From Nymphalis io (Eukaryota > Arthropoda > Insecta > Lepidoptera > Nymphalidae), in the NCBI RefSeq assembly GCF_905147045.1, contig NC_065901.1:4278001-4342000 (forward strand): 64,000 bases of DNA. The letters run 5' to 3'. The translations under genes were made by a program, and so were the position numbers. Shown piece after piece: positions 23,054 through 35,078 of the stretch (position 1 is its first letter; each line of letters begins with the position of its first letter). The notes under the pieces were generated by a model. The model was not told where the DNA came from and ran no database searches. It saw only the letters and a list, made by a program, of their open reading frames with translations.

Positions 23054-25068
23054 AAAAGGTGTAAGCTTAGTTACCAAAATATTTAAAAGTTGAAATTTAA
23101 TATCTTACTAGATGGACAATAATAACATTTAAATTTAAATTATAACATCAACAATATATCTAAATAATTATGTATATATAACTTTAAAATTTTTCTTTAC
23201 GTTTAAATAATCGTAAATAAACGTAATCAAGCAAAAAGTAAATATTAAATCAACTCAAATTCAACTTTGCATTGAAGCAGCGAAAATGCAATTTGTGATT
23301 TACCGACGTACTCTTGACCTAAATTCGTAGCTACCGACCCGTTTCACCACACATGGATACCACTCACTTCACGTGGATGTGCTTATGACATTCTTATAAG
23401 GGTTATGCCATGAATACATTTCATTATAGTGGATAATATAATTAATTTATCATACTATTATAAATGCACTTAATATACTTGGAGCTATAATTTTTTTGAA
23501 AAAGAAGATATGCATCATTCAATAATACCGCTTTATTATAAACTTTATGAAACTTAACGCAAATAACATAAAATTTCAAGGTCAAATTTAAGTACGCCGT
23601 TTCTATTTGCTAACCGTTTCTTTCTAAAGAAGGTTATACTTCTGTTGCATGTACTGAGTTGTGTTATATTTGTAAAGAGTTGCTATAGGTAGCCAATACA
23701 ATTCTTCCATTTCCTTGTTCCCGTATTCTTTGTTGGCCTGTATAATATTCCATGTACGTTTTTTTTTCCCATTCGGAAGCTGAGGTATATTTTGCAAACA
23801 TGAGAGACATTATCTTATCAAACTAAGCTCAAATTCATTTTACAACATAATATTTTATAGACCAGCTCATGTCCTTGAATATAAATATATTATACCTGGA
23901 ATACGGGATAAGATAAATTTCACAACGATCGATTGAAACACCAGCACGTAAAATGAAGACAAACAACATTTATGTATAAGAATTTATACAATATAAGTAA
24001 GTCTTCTTTAATTATTAGCACCTTATTTTTGCCTTATACTAATTAATAAGCACCTTATATTAATTAATAAACAAGGTGTTATTGTATAAAGATTGAAAAC
24101 TTATTTCCGCATTGCCTTCACTCATCGCATAAGTAGAGCGAAAATATTTATTAATTATATCAAATGGTAAATTGATACTTTCCCATATATGATATATTCT
24201 GATATACACATGTGTCTGAAAAATCATTAATACAGAATGTCAATTGACAACGAAACGCGTAGTGTGAAATTTCGCTTCAGCAGAGTCCAACTAGAGGTTC
24301 GTGCACATCGATTAAAGGGTGATTGCCTGTTATGCAATTAATTTTTATTACCACACATCGGGAGTACGTGTTTTTAAAATGTTTGATATTTTATTATGCA
24401 GGATAATATTATTAACTACTAGGTGATGTAAATATATATCGTATGAATTAATTTGAATATAAGCGAAATATCTTTAAAGACAGATTTCCTTCACGCCACA
24501 CCAATTTGGTTTTGAAAACAAAAAAATATTTTCTTTTCATTCGTCACTAAACGAAATCCTTTGATGTTTATATACAATAATAAATGAAGGCGTAAAATTC
24601 AGGAGTTTTATGAGCTTTATGCTCGTGTGGACTCGCAAAGGAACGTCGAACGACATTGTTTTGTTGTTATGGGGTAAGGATGTTATTAAATCTGGACTGT
24701 GGATTACCGTATCATTTAATATTGGTTTATTATTCTGAAATTTCTCCACGTATAATAACCATGCTGTAAGTTGCTGTTTTAGGATAAATTAAGGTAAAAT
24801 GATATTTTACTTTAATTTAAAAACACTGAATAGCTAGTGAGTGGATCAGAAAGATATTTTTTATAGATTATATATTTATAAAAATATAGATATTTATAAA
24901 AAACATACACATAATAAATATGTCGTTATCATCATCAGTCACATCAAAGTAGCATAGCTGGAGGATAGCTTAGATACTTTTTAGAAGCATTGGATATAGT
25001 ATAAGTATATCATTGCTATTTGTAAATTATTGGAGCAGCTATTTTTAGCATTTATATAAAAGACTTTA
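23054..25068. other. AT-rich non-coding stretch
   Basis: No supported gene. Small GC-richer patches (23280-23400, 24240-24310) lack frames or recognised motifs. Confidence 0.6.
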
Positions 25069-25262
25069 AGTGGGTGTCACTTTGTGCGAACTCGTCTCTT
25101 TAGGTAGGTACCATCCATTCATCACATGTTCAACATCCAAACAGTAATACTTAGTATTGTTGTGTTCCAATTTGAAGGATGAGTGATCCAAAATATCTAC
25201 AGGTATATGGGACATAACTTCTTAGTTCACAACTGGTAGCAGGAAGGTGGCATATTGGCGTT
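25069..25262 (+). mobile_element. SINE-A, 3'-incomplete copy
   Basis: The first two thirds of SINE-A are readable (GGTAGGTACCATCC, CTTAGTATTGTTGTGTTCCA, GGGACATAACTTCTTAGTTC, GTGGCATATTGG). The 3' part is lost about 40 bases before the RTE copy 3 insertion site, so the RTE inserted next to a SINE that was probably already truncated. Confidence 0.75.
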
Positions 25263-25304
25263 TTAAGGAACGTTTATTATTTTTAACAGCTCCATTGTCT
25301 TTTA

Positions 25305-27666
25305 CCTTACGGCTTGGGCTGCAGAAATCACAGAGGGCAAATGCTGGTAAACTTTCTCGAAGCGCAGGGGCTTTTTTTGATGAATTCTTTCATTCAAAAG
25401 AAGCCTCAGAGGAGGTGGACCTGGCGAAGCCCCGATAACGTGACAAGGAACGAGATAGATTTTATCATTTCGAATAAAAGGCACATATTTAGAGATGTTT
25501 CAGTGATCAACAGGTTTAATACCGGATGTGATCACCGCTTGGTTCAAGGCACTCTAAATATCAACTTAAAAGCCAAAAGATCGAGAATGATGAGGTCTAC
25601 TCTCCGACCTACCATGATCCAAGCTGCTCAAGGCTCCGAAAAGTTCCAAATGGAACTTCAAAATCAATTCACCGCGTTGGAAACCATAAGCAGCATTGAT
25701 GAGAGAACCGACACGCTGGTCAAAATACTGCAAAACACATCCCGCAAGTGTTTTCCGCCACAGAGAAGAGACAACGCACCAAAACTCTCTGCTGAGACAC
25801 TCGAGCTCATGAGAAAACGACGAGAACTACCATCGTTTTTGTCAGATAAGGCCTTAAATCGCATAATAAAAACGCTGACGCGACGCGATCTACGACGCTC
25901 CAATACCCGTGCCATCAAGGCTGCGATTGAGCAAAATCGGGGATCGAAAGTGTTCGCTCGCAAGTTTGGGAGGCCGCGTCTGACAAAACTTAAAACTGAA
26001 AATGGTGGGGTCGTTACCTCTAGGCCTGAGATTGTCGGAGAAGTAGAGAGGTTTTATGGGCAGTTGTTCTCTTCAAGATCGGATAAACCCGTGGGAATCA
26101 GTATTGATGACCAGCGCGCCCCTCTTATGCGCCATTACTCCGAGGAGCTCCCGGTCGTTGACCAAGGAGAGATTAGGGCGGCTCTAGAACAGCTTAAAAA
26201 CAACAAAGCTCCGGGAGATGACGGAATCACAACAGAGTTGCTTAAGGTAGGCGGGACTCCGGTCCTGAAAGAGCTAGCAAGCCTCTTTAATTCCGTCATT
26301 CAACATGGCAAGACACCGGAAACGTGGAGCGGGAGTGAGGTGGTACTGTTTTTCAAGAAAGGTAATAAAACCCTCTTGAAAAACTACAGACCAATCTCCC
26401 TCCTGAGTCACGTGTATAAGCTGTTCTCAAGAGCCGTCACGAACCGTCTCGCCAGACGACTTGACGAGTTCCAGCCCCCAGAGAAAGCCGGCTTTCGATC
26501 AGGCTACAGCACCGTGGACCACATCCATACTGTTCGGCAGATTGTGCAGAAGACCGAAGAGTACAATCAGCCGCTGTGTATGGCATTTGTGGACTACGAG
26601 AAAGCCTTCGACTCCATCGAAACCTGGGCAGTGCTCGACTCATTGCAGAGATGTCATATCGATTGGAGATATATCGAGATACTGAGATGTCTGTACAACG
26701 CCGCTACAATGACTGTCCACATCCAGGACTGTAAGACGAAGGCGATCCAACTGCGCAGAGGGGTGAGACAGGGGGATGTAATATCCCCGAAACTGTTCAC
26801 CAACGCGTTGGAAGACGTTTTCAAAACGCTAGATTGGACTAGGTATGGAGTCAATGTAAACGGCGAGTACATCTCACACCTTCGATTTGCCGACGATATC
26901 GTCATCATAGCAGAGTCGCTGGAACAACTCACCGAAATGCTGCGTAGCCTAGGCGAGTCTTCCCGGTGTGTCGGTCTCGGTATGAACTTGGAAAAGACCA
27001 AGGTCATGTTCAATAGGCATGTCGTGCCGGGACCGATATACGTCGAGGGGAAACCTCTCGAAGTTGTTAGTGAATATACCTACCTAGGACAGATAATACA
27101 AGTCGGTAGGAACAACTTCGAGAAGGAAGCCGATCGAAGAATTCGCTTGGGATGGGCAGCATTTGGCAACCTTCGTCAAGTCCTCAAGTCGTCTATACCG
27201 CAATGTTTGAAGATGAAAGTCTTCAACCAATGCGTCTTACCTGCCATGACATACGGTGCCGAAACGTGGACACTAACTGCGGGACTAGTCCACAAATTCA
27301 AAGTCGCTCAGCGTGCTATGGAGCGAGCTATGCTCGGAGTATCTTTGAAGGATAAGATCAGAAAAGAGATTATCCGGAAAAGAACCGGAGTCACCGACAT
27401 AGCTTGCAAAATTAGCAGGCTGAAGTGGCAGTGGGCTGGTCACGTATGTCGTAGGACCGATGGCCGTTGGAGCAGACGAGTCCTAGAGTGGAGACCGCGA
27501 ATCGGCAAGCGCAGCGTAGGGCACCCTCCAGCCAGGTGGACCGACGACCTTAAGAAGGTGGCGGGCACCAACTGGATGCGGAAGGTGGAGGACAGGGAGC
27601 TTTGGCGCACCTTGGGAGAGGCCTATGTTCAGCAGTGGACAACGATTGGCTGTTGATCGATTTTTG
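25305..27666 (+). mobile_element. RTE-type LINE copy 3, 5'-truncated, with 11-bp target-site duplication
   Basis: An exact ATTGTCTTTTA repeat at 25294-25304 and 27667-27677 brackets 2362 bases. The copy begins within the endonuclease domain and runs to the 3' end, where the sense strand reads GGCTGTTGATCGATTTTTG. It has a single uninterrupted frame and near-identity to copy 2 over the shared 1.3 kb. This is the least damaged RTE copy here. Confidence 0.95.
25314..27656 (+). CDS. RTE endonuclease (C-terminal part) plus reverse transcriptase, open
   Basis: 780 codons are open from a TTG that is only the first in-frame near-start. The true N-terminus is lost by truncation. Residues 1-80 are the end of the AP-endonuclease with NEIDFI (about 46-51) and CDHRLV (72-77). 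A linker follows, then the reverse transcriptase: APGDDGI (299-305), NYRPISLLSHVYKLFSR (357-373), FVDYEKAFDS (425-434), RGVRQGDVISP (482-492) and FADD (525-528), which carry the catalytic aspartates. A C-terminal domain with WQWAGHVCRR and a PPARWTDDL motif ends at TGA. It lacks most of the endonuclease and any 5' promoter, so it should not be autonomous, but the RT itself shows no lesion. Confidence 0.92.
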   Translation: MGCRNHRGQMLVNFLEAQGLFLMNSFIQKKPQRRWTWRSPDNVTRNEIDFIISNKRHIFRDVSVINRFNTGCDHRLVQGTLNINLKAKRSRMMRSTLRPTMIQAAQGSEKFQMELQNQFTALETISSIDERTDTLVKILQNTSRKCFPPQRRDNAPKLSAETLELMRKRRELPSFLSDKALNRIIKTLTRRDLRRSNTRAIKAAIEQNRGSKVFARKFGRPRLTKLKTENGGVVTSRPEIVGEVERFYGQLFSSRSDKPVGISIDDQRAPLMRHYSEELPVVDQGEIRAALEQLKNNKAPGDDGITTELLKVGGTPVLKELASLFNSVIQHGKTPETWSGSEVVLFFKKGNKTLLKNYRPISLLSHVYKLFSRAVTNRLARRLDEFQPPEKAGFRSGYSTVDHIHTVRQIVQKTEEYNQPLCMAFVDYEKAFDSIETWAVLDSLQRCHIDWRYIEILRCLYNAATMTVHIQDCKTKAIQLRRGVRQGDVISPKLFTNALEDVFKTLDWTRYGVNVNGEYISHLRFADDIVIIAESLEQLTEMLRSLGESSRCVGLGMNLEKTKVMFNRHVVPGPIYVEGKPLEVVSEYTYLGQIIQVGRNNFEKEADRRIRLGWAAFGNLRQVLKSSIPQCLKMKVFNQCVLPAMTYGAETWTLTAGLVHKFKVAQRAMERAMLGVSLKDKIRKEIIRKRTGVTDIACKISRLKWQWAGHVCRRTDGRWSRRVLEWRPRIGKRSVGHPPARWTDDLKKVAGTNWMRKVEDRELWRTLGEAYVQQWTTIGC

Positions 27667-27677
27667 ATTGTCTTTTA

Positions 27678-28597
27678 GCGATTGTGACCACTTATTTTCT
27701 TTGATTCAAGTATGAATCAATAAGATCAACTAATTTTTTTTTAAAACCGTAATTTTCAAGATAATATAAAAACCGTTTCGTTGACCACAAATTGATGCCT
27801 TAGATAAACCGCAGAGTACAGTAATATTCGTTAAAAATCATTTTTATATATCTTTAATTTCCAAGTTTTGTCGCTTATCAAGTGTTCGTAAAATCAAGTG
27901 TTGTTTTCTACCAGGGCTACATCAAGAATGTTCTTTATCTTAGCAAAGGATAGGATTTTCAAAAAACAGACAAAAAAGTGATGTTCATATCAAACGTCCG
28001 CTCAAAAGAGCGAGTGTTCATAAAATGTCTAACCTAACAGCGAAACATACCTCTTTCACGAGATATGTTGCGGCGTTGGGTGTACTCGCCACCCTCCTGA
28101 AAAACTGAAAATTGCTGGAATAAACAAAAACTTAATCCAACTTTATTATCCATCTCACATTTTTATTTTAGTAAAGTATAACAGTTAATTTAATCCAGCT
28201 CATTTGCATGTAATACTGGATAAATTTAATCTTAAGGCAAGAACAGCGTTTAGGCTATATAATACAATAAATTAAAAAAGGTTTTCTTTTTAAAAGGTAC
28301 GAGGACTTAAAATATTAGCAAAAAATATTTAGGAATGCAGTATAACCTTATCCCGAAATTGACGTTAATTTTTGAGATTTTTATTAATGAGAAAAAAGCT
28401 CGTGCAAGCTTGAATCAGTTCATATTTATTCTAACTACAATGCATGAAAGTCAGATTTTTAATAAAAAACAGTTGAAGTAACCTCAACTTCTAAAAAAAT
28501 ACATAATACGTATTAATTAAATGAATATACAGGACATGATTAATAAAACACCTTTAGTTATAACTTTACATTGTTTAAAGCTTCATTCATAAGTAAT
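27678..28597. other. AT-rich non-coding stretch
   Basis: No gene or repeat recognised. Confidence 0.6.
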
Positions 28598-28862
28598 AAT
28601 AATAATATCCTAGGACATTTTTCACACACGGTCATCTGATCCCAAATTAAGTTTGTACAGAGCTTGTGCTATGGAAACCAGACAACTGATATATTACATA
28701 TACTATTTTTCTTTTGTAAATACATACTTATATAGATAATTACACCCAGGCTCAGGACAAACAGATATGTTCATGCACACAAATCTGTCCTGGTGTGGGA
28801 ATCGAACCCACAACCTTCGGCATGAAAGGCAAGCATTCACCAACCACGCCAACCGGCTCGTC
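28598..28862 (-). mobile_element. SINE-C copy
   Basis: Best copy of SINE-C in the window. On the minus strand the tRNA-like head (GACGAGCCGGTTGGCGTGG, then GTGGGTTCGATTCCCACACC as B-box) precedes a body homologous to 15585-15845. The 3' end is an ATT/AAT repeat (AATAATAATAATATCC on plus). Both copies lie in the same orientation. Confidence 0.82.
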
Positions 28863-29756
28863 TATATATATCATTTCCTTGGTTAATGATTTAACCGTAT
28901 TCAAAACTAAAACTAGAGAATTTACCATTCGCACCAGGAATCAAATATTAAATTAACAATAAACAAACTAGAAAAATGCTTTATATAATACTATGTAATC
29001 TCATTAATTCTTCAAATATATTTTACAAGTGAACTATCTATTCTAAGAACGAAATTCGAACCAGGTTATATAATTTATGTGTCGTTAAGCGGAAACTACG
29101 TAAAATACTTATATGTACCTCCGACATCGTGTATACCTTTACCGATATCATGAGATTTCGTTCATTTAACATTTATACTGAACATATTTATAGTATTTTG
29201 GACATTACATATAAGACAGAAAAATATATATTTCAATATATTGTTGCTATCTTCTGGAATTATTTACATCAATATAGCAGTATTCTGGGTGGGTACTCCC
29301 ACGCACCAGTTATTGTAACATCAAATAGCGATACAAAGTATTGCGATGTTTCAGGTTTAATGTGAAATTAAGTGAGCAAGCAACTACTCGCACCATATTA
29401 GACTCCGTGGTTTGCGGTGTGAGAAGTAGTTTAAATTTGTTACAGTACCAATGAATATATACGAAGGTGCTCACTGGCTATTAGGTAGAATAATGTAATA
29501 CCAAAATAAAAATCAAAACTTACAATATTTGAGTAGGGTCGTAAAAGTAATCTTAAATCGACATTTTACAAGATAAATTAAATGTAAATATTTTATCGGT
29601 TCGCAGTGTAAATTCTACCGAAATAAAACAACGAGTCATTCTCTATAATTATTCGTCTTATATGGTTTTAATTATAAGGAATAAAATGGATATATCCTGC
29701 ATGAAAGAAATACATGTAAGTATGATAGGTGAGTATTTATGCCCCGAATGAGCAGA
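28863..29756. other. AT-rich non-coding stretch
   Basis: No gene recognised. A 78-codon plus frame at 29129 looks like chance in AT-rich sequence. Confidence 0.55.
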
Positions 29757-29895
29757 ACATAGATAGCCCAGTGGATAGAGCACTTGAATCTCAATTAAAG
29801 ATTTTGGTTAAAACCTGGGCAACTACTACCGGAGTTTCAAGTGTAATTGAAAAACATCGTGAAGATATCTGCATGAGTTGGATGAAAATCTTGGG
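29757..29895 (+). mobile_element. SINE-B head fragment
   Basis: A-box-like GCCCAGTGGATAGAGCAC, B-box-like GGTTAAAACCTGGGCAAC and the AACATCGTGAAGATATCTGC segment match SINE-B. The 3' half is missing. Confidence 0.65.
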
Positions 29896-30529
29896 GAATA
29901 TTTTTGTATATGCCTATTTAAATATTACTTTTGGAAATGTTTTTGTCGGTTATCTTGTCTGTCTGTGCACGTAATGTTCAGAAAACTCCACACAAATATA
30001 ATAATCTAGATTATTTCTAAAAAGCATGATCATTCTTATATAATATAATAAATTACTTAGTATTTTCATTCATAACGAAATTTAAAGAAAAAAAGGCGTA
30101 GGTCGTGTTTAAGAACCTAACCTAAGTAACACCTACATATAAAGTTGATATTATCATAATTATATTTTAAGTATAAGAAGCGTCTACTGTGATTGATGAT
30201 GACAGAAAAAATTGTCTCTAGGCGGCCTAGGCGTGTCATGGAATATGTTCTATCAATCACTCTTATCTTTCTGAATCTGAAGTGGGCTACGATAGGCAGT
30301 TGTTATCATAAATACTCATATAATAGTGCTTGTGGTCCTTGTAATTTTATATTTGAATTGTATATTTGAATCTAATAAATAATATTGTGGAAATATTTTT
30401 GATCCTTGTCCTCATAACGTATAAAAATATTTCACTTATATTTAACATTCACTCACAGTTTTGATCACTAAGAAACTTATATAACAAAATGACCTATTCG
30501 AGTCTACGTTATTCATGTTTTTTTTAATT
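29896..30529. other. AT-rich non-coding stretch
   Basis: No gene or repeat recognised. Confidence 0.55.
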
Positions 30530-30772
30530 ACCGGTAGGCGAACGGAACGAAACGGAAAAAATTGAAACCTGATGTTAAGTGATCACCACCGCCCATAGAC
30601 ATTCGCGATATAAGAAATATTTACCATTCCTTACATCGCCTATGCGCCATCAACATTGGAAACGAATATGTTATGTCGATTGTGCCTGTAGTTACACTGA
30701 CTCACTCATCCTTCAAACTGGAACGCAACAATACGAAGTATTGCTGTTTAGCAGTAGAATAGACCTACCATA
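30530..30772 (-). mobile_element. SINE-A, older copy
   Basis: Reverse-oriented SINE-A: GTGATCACCACCGCCCATAG, CTTACATCGCCTATGCGCC, TGTGCCTGTAGTTACACTG, GAAGTATTGCTGTTTAGCAG. The 5' part of the element (right end here) is truncated after GACCTACC. Confidence 0.78.
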
Positions 30773-32240
30773 TAGAATATTTATTGCTCTAAAGCATGTC
30801 TATTATTAAGCTACAGTCATCTCTAACTTCGTTTCAAGTTTATGGGTTCATTTTGTGTCAATCTATATTATTTTACGGTTACATATATATTTTCATTTTA
30901 CTATGTATCTGGTACGTTAGGAACGTAGTGATGTTGAAACGAGAATTTTTGTCACAAACGACTTGTTCTGTTGCCTCCTTTTTTTATGGCTGGCGTGCAT
31001 GAACAACGTGACATATGCCGAATGCCTATTAATATATATAGATGAGTTTATATTTCTTAAGATCAAGTGAAAAAACATTCGCTTGTTAGATTCTTTCTAT
31101 AAATAAAATGCATGCAAGACTAAACTAGCTAACTAACTAAATTGACGTAACCCAATTTAAAGTTAAGTCTTCCTCTAATAATATAGCTACTACATAACCG
31201 AGTGTCATCTTTATCTTATCTTATAAATATAAGAAAATATTTTAAACTTAAGTGTTTGAATGAGTTTATATAATATAAAATATAACCTCAATTAACTAGG
31301 AACTTTGCAAAGTGCTTTCAAAGACTTGATGACCAGACCTGACCCAATGGTCACTTCTATTCAACATATTTTATCTTACCGTAAGTGTAAATACACTTTG
31401 TCATTCAAATCAAATCAAAACTTTATCAATATTGGTTCTTAAAAGCACTTTTGAATGTCATTGTGCAGTGATAAATCTAATATAAAGCTTCTATTACAAA
31501 GGATCAACAAGAAACTCAATAGTAACTCGTTTTCATTAATCATGTAAATGTAATAATATTAAAAAAAATCAAGGAATATCCATTTCAAGCTCTTAAATCT
31601 ATTTAATCTTTCTATGATAACATGTCGAATTTTATAACTAATATTTTTTAACAAATATCTAGTAATATTTTTTATTTATATATAGCAATCCTTAGAAAAA
31701 TATTTCAATTATTTTTAACACAACAACAAAAATTATTTTTAAAATCACGATTTGAGAATATTGTAATTATACAAAGCAAATATTATAAATTGCAAGTTCC
31801 CCAAAGTAAGCACAGTAGAGAACATTTTGCCGTAAGATTTTCTAACAAGATCCAACTCACTAAGCCGTGAAAGTTTCTCTCTGCATAAACAGTAACAGGA
31901 AACACACGTCGTGGGCGAATACAAACATAATAATTATGAAAATGAGTATCAATATTGCTTCCCTTCCCCTTCTATTAAATGTTTTATAATATGTTCAGAT
32001 TAAATACAACGAGATATTAATTAATAGATTTTATTTATTTTTTAAAAAGTAAGTATTTAAAAACCTTAGAATTTTATTTGTTTTTTTTCTTGTTTGTGTA
32101 TCATTCATGGTAAATAATAATCTCCTTCAGATTTCATTTTGGATATTCTTCAAACTAGTAGAATTTTGTCTGCAAAATTATAATATACAATTTCATTTAT
32201 AAGCTATAGTAGAATTTTCTTATTTTATTTATATAATATA
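30773..32240. other. AT-rich non-coding stretch
   Basis: No supported gene. A GC-richer patch at 31800-31930 has no frame of note. Confidence 0.55.
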
Positions 32241-32245
32241 AATAA

Positions 32246-32500
32246 TTAGGTTCTAATCCCCAGTAATATTGGTGTATCGGCATTATTTATTACTGCCGAT
32301 ACTACACTAAAATTCTGCAAATACTTCCAAATCATACAATAAGAGATACGGAAATGTAGTACTGACTGGATATTAGGATCTGCAACATGAAAACAAGTCC
32401 CATCATCAAACTCCAGAGTAAAAGCTGATGTAGTAGGAAATTGGACAAACAACGCCCAGACCTGGCCATTAATACATATCCAAACATCGCCAATATCAAT
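32246..32500 (-). other. Coding-like island, two overlapping minus frames, unidentified
   Basis: GC content rises here, and two minus-strand frames both read as plausible protein. One runs about 86 codons to a TAA at 32246-32248. It contains WICINGQVWALFVQFP and FTLEFDDGTCFHVADP, and an AATAAA lies within 30 bases after its stop. The other follows an acceptor-like TTTGAGATTTCAG at about 32530 and gives a hydrophobic, membrane-like stretch (SNFLLHQLLLWSLMMGLVF) that would fit paired transmembrane helices. Neither could be tied to a family, and no donor is convincing. An exon, a terminal exon or an old transposon fragment are all possible. Confidence 0.3.
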
Positions 32501-32896
32501 ATGGTCCCAGCCCGGTCGCTATTAAACCTGAAATCTCAAACGCAAACGCTCAATAATCGAAAAACTATCCACTATTCTACAGCTATGCAAATTTCAGCTT
32601 TAACTCGTAGTAAAATGGTACAAAATTTAAAATACACATTCATTTATATATAGGGTTGCCCCATGAGATTTTTCGAGATTTAGCGTTTTTTATTTATAGC
32701 ATAGGATATGAACATTATTTTGTGTGAAACTTTATTAAAAGTAAACATTCGTTATGAAATAAAATCATGTTTACTCGTCATGGGATTTAGTGTTTTGAAT
32801 AAAATCATACATTTTATTAGTGACAAGGTTTTTAAAACAAAATATTGTATAAATAACTCTTTGAATGAAATTTTTTTATATATCATTTAATAATTT

Positions 32897-33182
32897 TGGA
32901 GCCGAGGCGGGCCGGTGGTTAGACAATCTTAACCTAAGATTACGGGTTCTAACCTGTGCAAGCAGCACTGAATTTTCAAGTGCATAATTTGTGTTTATAA
33001 TTCCACCATCTCGAGTGGTGATGGAATATATGTCAAATCAATGTGCATGTTATCGGATGATAATCTGCTGCTAGTGAAACCACCAACACGTATTTGAATA
33101 GCGTGTTGGATTAAGTTCCATGCCATCTTCTGGAAAAAATGATATCTTAGCATAGCAGTAAGACATTTACAAACTGTTTATT
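32897..33182 (+). mobile_element. SINE-B, degenerate
   Basis: Head GGCCGGTGGTTAGACAATC with B-box-like GGGTTCTAACCTGTGCAAGC, then GAATTTTCAAGTGCATAATT and TGTGTTTATAATTCC, then degenerate body to AGTAAGACATTTACAAACTG. The middle contains extra sequence relative to the reference copy. Confidence 0.75.
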
Positions 33183-34435
33183 TTTATCAATAATATTTTG
33201 TTAGAAATATACATTACAATGATATTGTTTTAATATAGTAATACTAAAAAGCAGCTTCTTATTTTCGTCGACAACATATCGTTAATGAGAAGCTATTAAA
33301 TAAAACTTAAGCTATTAGTCTATGTATTTTAATCTTTATATCTCATGTAGCTGCAATCTGCTACAATAATTACAAATAATTCATATATAATCAATGGGAA
33401 TAATTTATTTAGGCGTTTACATAAAATGGGCGTTCCACAAAGATCAAATTTAGAACTTTTTTTATATTTTAAATTTCCTATTTCTGATCTGCCTTAAACT
33501 TCATATTGATATTATCTTTTTTTCTCATTTAATTTAGGGATTTTTTCCTACAAGGGCACATCAGTCCCATATATAGATTCAAATGAACTACAATGAATGA
33601 TCGACATTCACATTATTGCAATTACATAAGCTATTTCAAGCTATTTCAAGATTAAATAAAATGGTACTTAAAGAAAGTATATTTTGACTTTTACAGTAGT
33701 AGAAAATATTAAAAAACTCGATGAAATTAAATGTACCTTACTGACTATCTGAAATTAAACAATATCTATAAAAATCCAGGTAACACACAGTATTAAATGT
33801 AATTAAGAGCTCAGCTAGCAAAGCGCAGGTGAATCTATGACAGTATTAACTTGCGACCACTGCTATAAAGAAATATACGTATTATTCAATACTGGAATAT
33901 GTTAGTAATATTAGTTTACCATTTTATTTATTTGTATGTTTGATATTAAAATGAAATGAACTGAAATAGGTAATTGCATTGATAAACAATTAAAAATATT
34001 GTTTTATTAATTATATTTTTAGAAATCAGGATGGAAATAGTTTTTTTAAAAAAGATAAATGAAAACAATTATACAGCAATAAAGTAAACGTATATCAACA
34101 CGTACAATGTACACACAAAAATAGAACAAAGGAATCAAAACTGAGCAACTGAAATATTATTTATGAGATATTCTCCACAACCAAGCAGAAGTGAAGTAAA
34201 GCCAACCTGGCCGAACTATGAGTTCGGCAGGGCCACTCCCCACCACGATGACGCTAGGCCCTGTCCCTTCGGAAAACATTACTAACAATACAAAAAACGG
34301 CAACAGTCATTTTGTAGCTACTGCATGCATAATTCTCGTGATTACTATTTTTTAAAATTATAATAAAGGTAATATAGGTACGCGGACGGGCCAATGGACG
34401 AATGGATGGATGAAATCTAATGGGCTAAGGTTGGT
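33183..34435. other. AT-rich non-coding stretch with a GC-rich patch
   Basis: Mostly A/T-rich. A patch at 34195-34265 (GGCCGAACTATGAGTTCGGC is an inverted repeat within it) holds a plus-strand frame of about 45 codons, preceded by TGA and ending at TAA. It matches none of the repeats here, and I do not recognise it. Confidence 0.5.
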
Positions 34436-34645
34436 GGCGCTTTAGTGATGTAACTGTTCCTTACATCGCCAATGTGCCACTAACCTTAAGAAACTAAGAT
34501 GTCACGTCCCTTGTGTCTGAAGTTATAATGGCTCACTCGCCCTACCAACCGGAACATAACAATACTAAGTATTGCTATTTTGCGGTAGAATACTTGCTGC
34601 GAGGATGGTACCTAGCCAGACGGGAACAAACCCTACGTCAATTTT
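34436..34645 (-). mobile_element. SINE-A, older copy
   Basis: Reverse-oriented SINE-A lacking its 3' end: CTTACATCGCCAATGTGCC, CTAAGATGTCACGTCCCTTG, AACAATACTAAGTATTGC, TTTTGCGGTAGAATACTTGC, GATGGTACCTAGCCAGACG. Confidence 0.8.
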
Positions 34646-35005
34646 AATTACAATGGAGAGTTAGAATTCTTTAAGCATGTAGGTTTTTCTTACTAAGAAT
34701 ACAAATGTTGTAAAAATATGTAAATGTTTCAATAATGCTTTCTTAAAATAAGAAATTAGACAAGCCAAGCCGAGCCGAGCCGAAGAAGAGCCGAGATTCG
34801 AACATTCTACGAGTTACATAGCCAGCTTCCTTCTCAGTGATTTTATCCTTTTTTATGAACATTAAATTATTTCTTGTGCATAATTTTTTGTAAGTTTATA
34901 TATTGTTAATAACTGTTATTTTCTGCTTTGTTCTTAGTCTGTTTACTCTTTTCCTTCTGTTTTGTTTTTAGTAAATTAACTCTGAAAAAGTCAATATTTT
35001 TTACT

Positions 35006-35078
35006 GGCCTGACCCAGATGAACCCAGAACCTCGGAACCGGCAACCTCATAAACTATCCACTAGAACAACGAGGCAGG
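35006..35078 (-). mobile_element. SINE-D tRNA-like head fragment
   Basis: On the minus strand CTGCCTCGTTGTTCTAGTGG and the B-box GGTTCTGGGTTCATCTGGG match the head of SINE-D at 49074. The body is absent, so this is either a 3'-deleted SINE or a tRNA-related pseudogene. Confidence 0.6.

Noticed and set aside
26437..27355. Several 60-120 codon frames on the opposite strand or other frames of the RTE copies (also 20989-21907 and 12356-12961)
   Set aside because: They are overlapping shadows of the reverse transcriptase and endonuclease and appear equally in both RTE copies.
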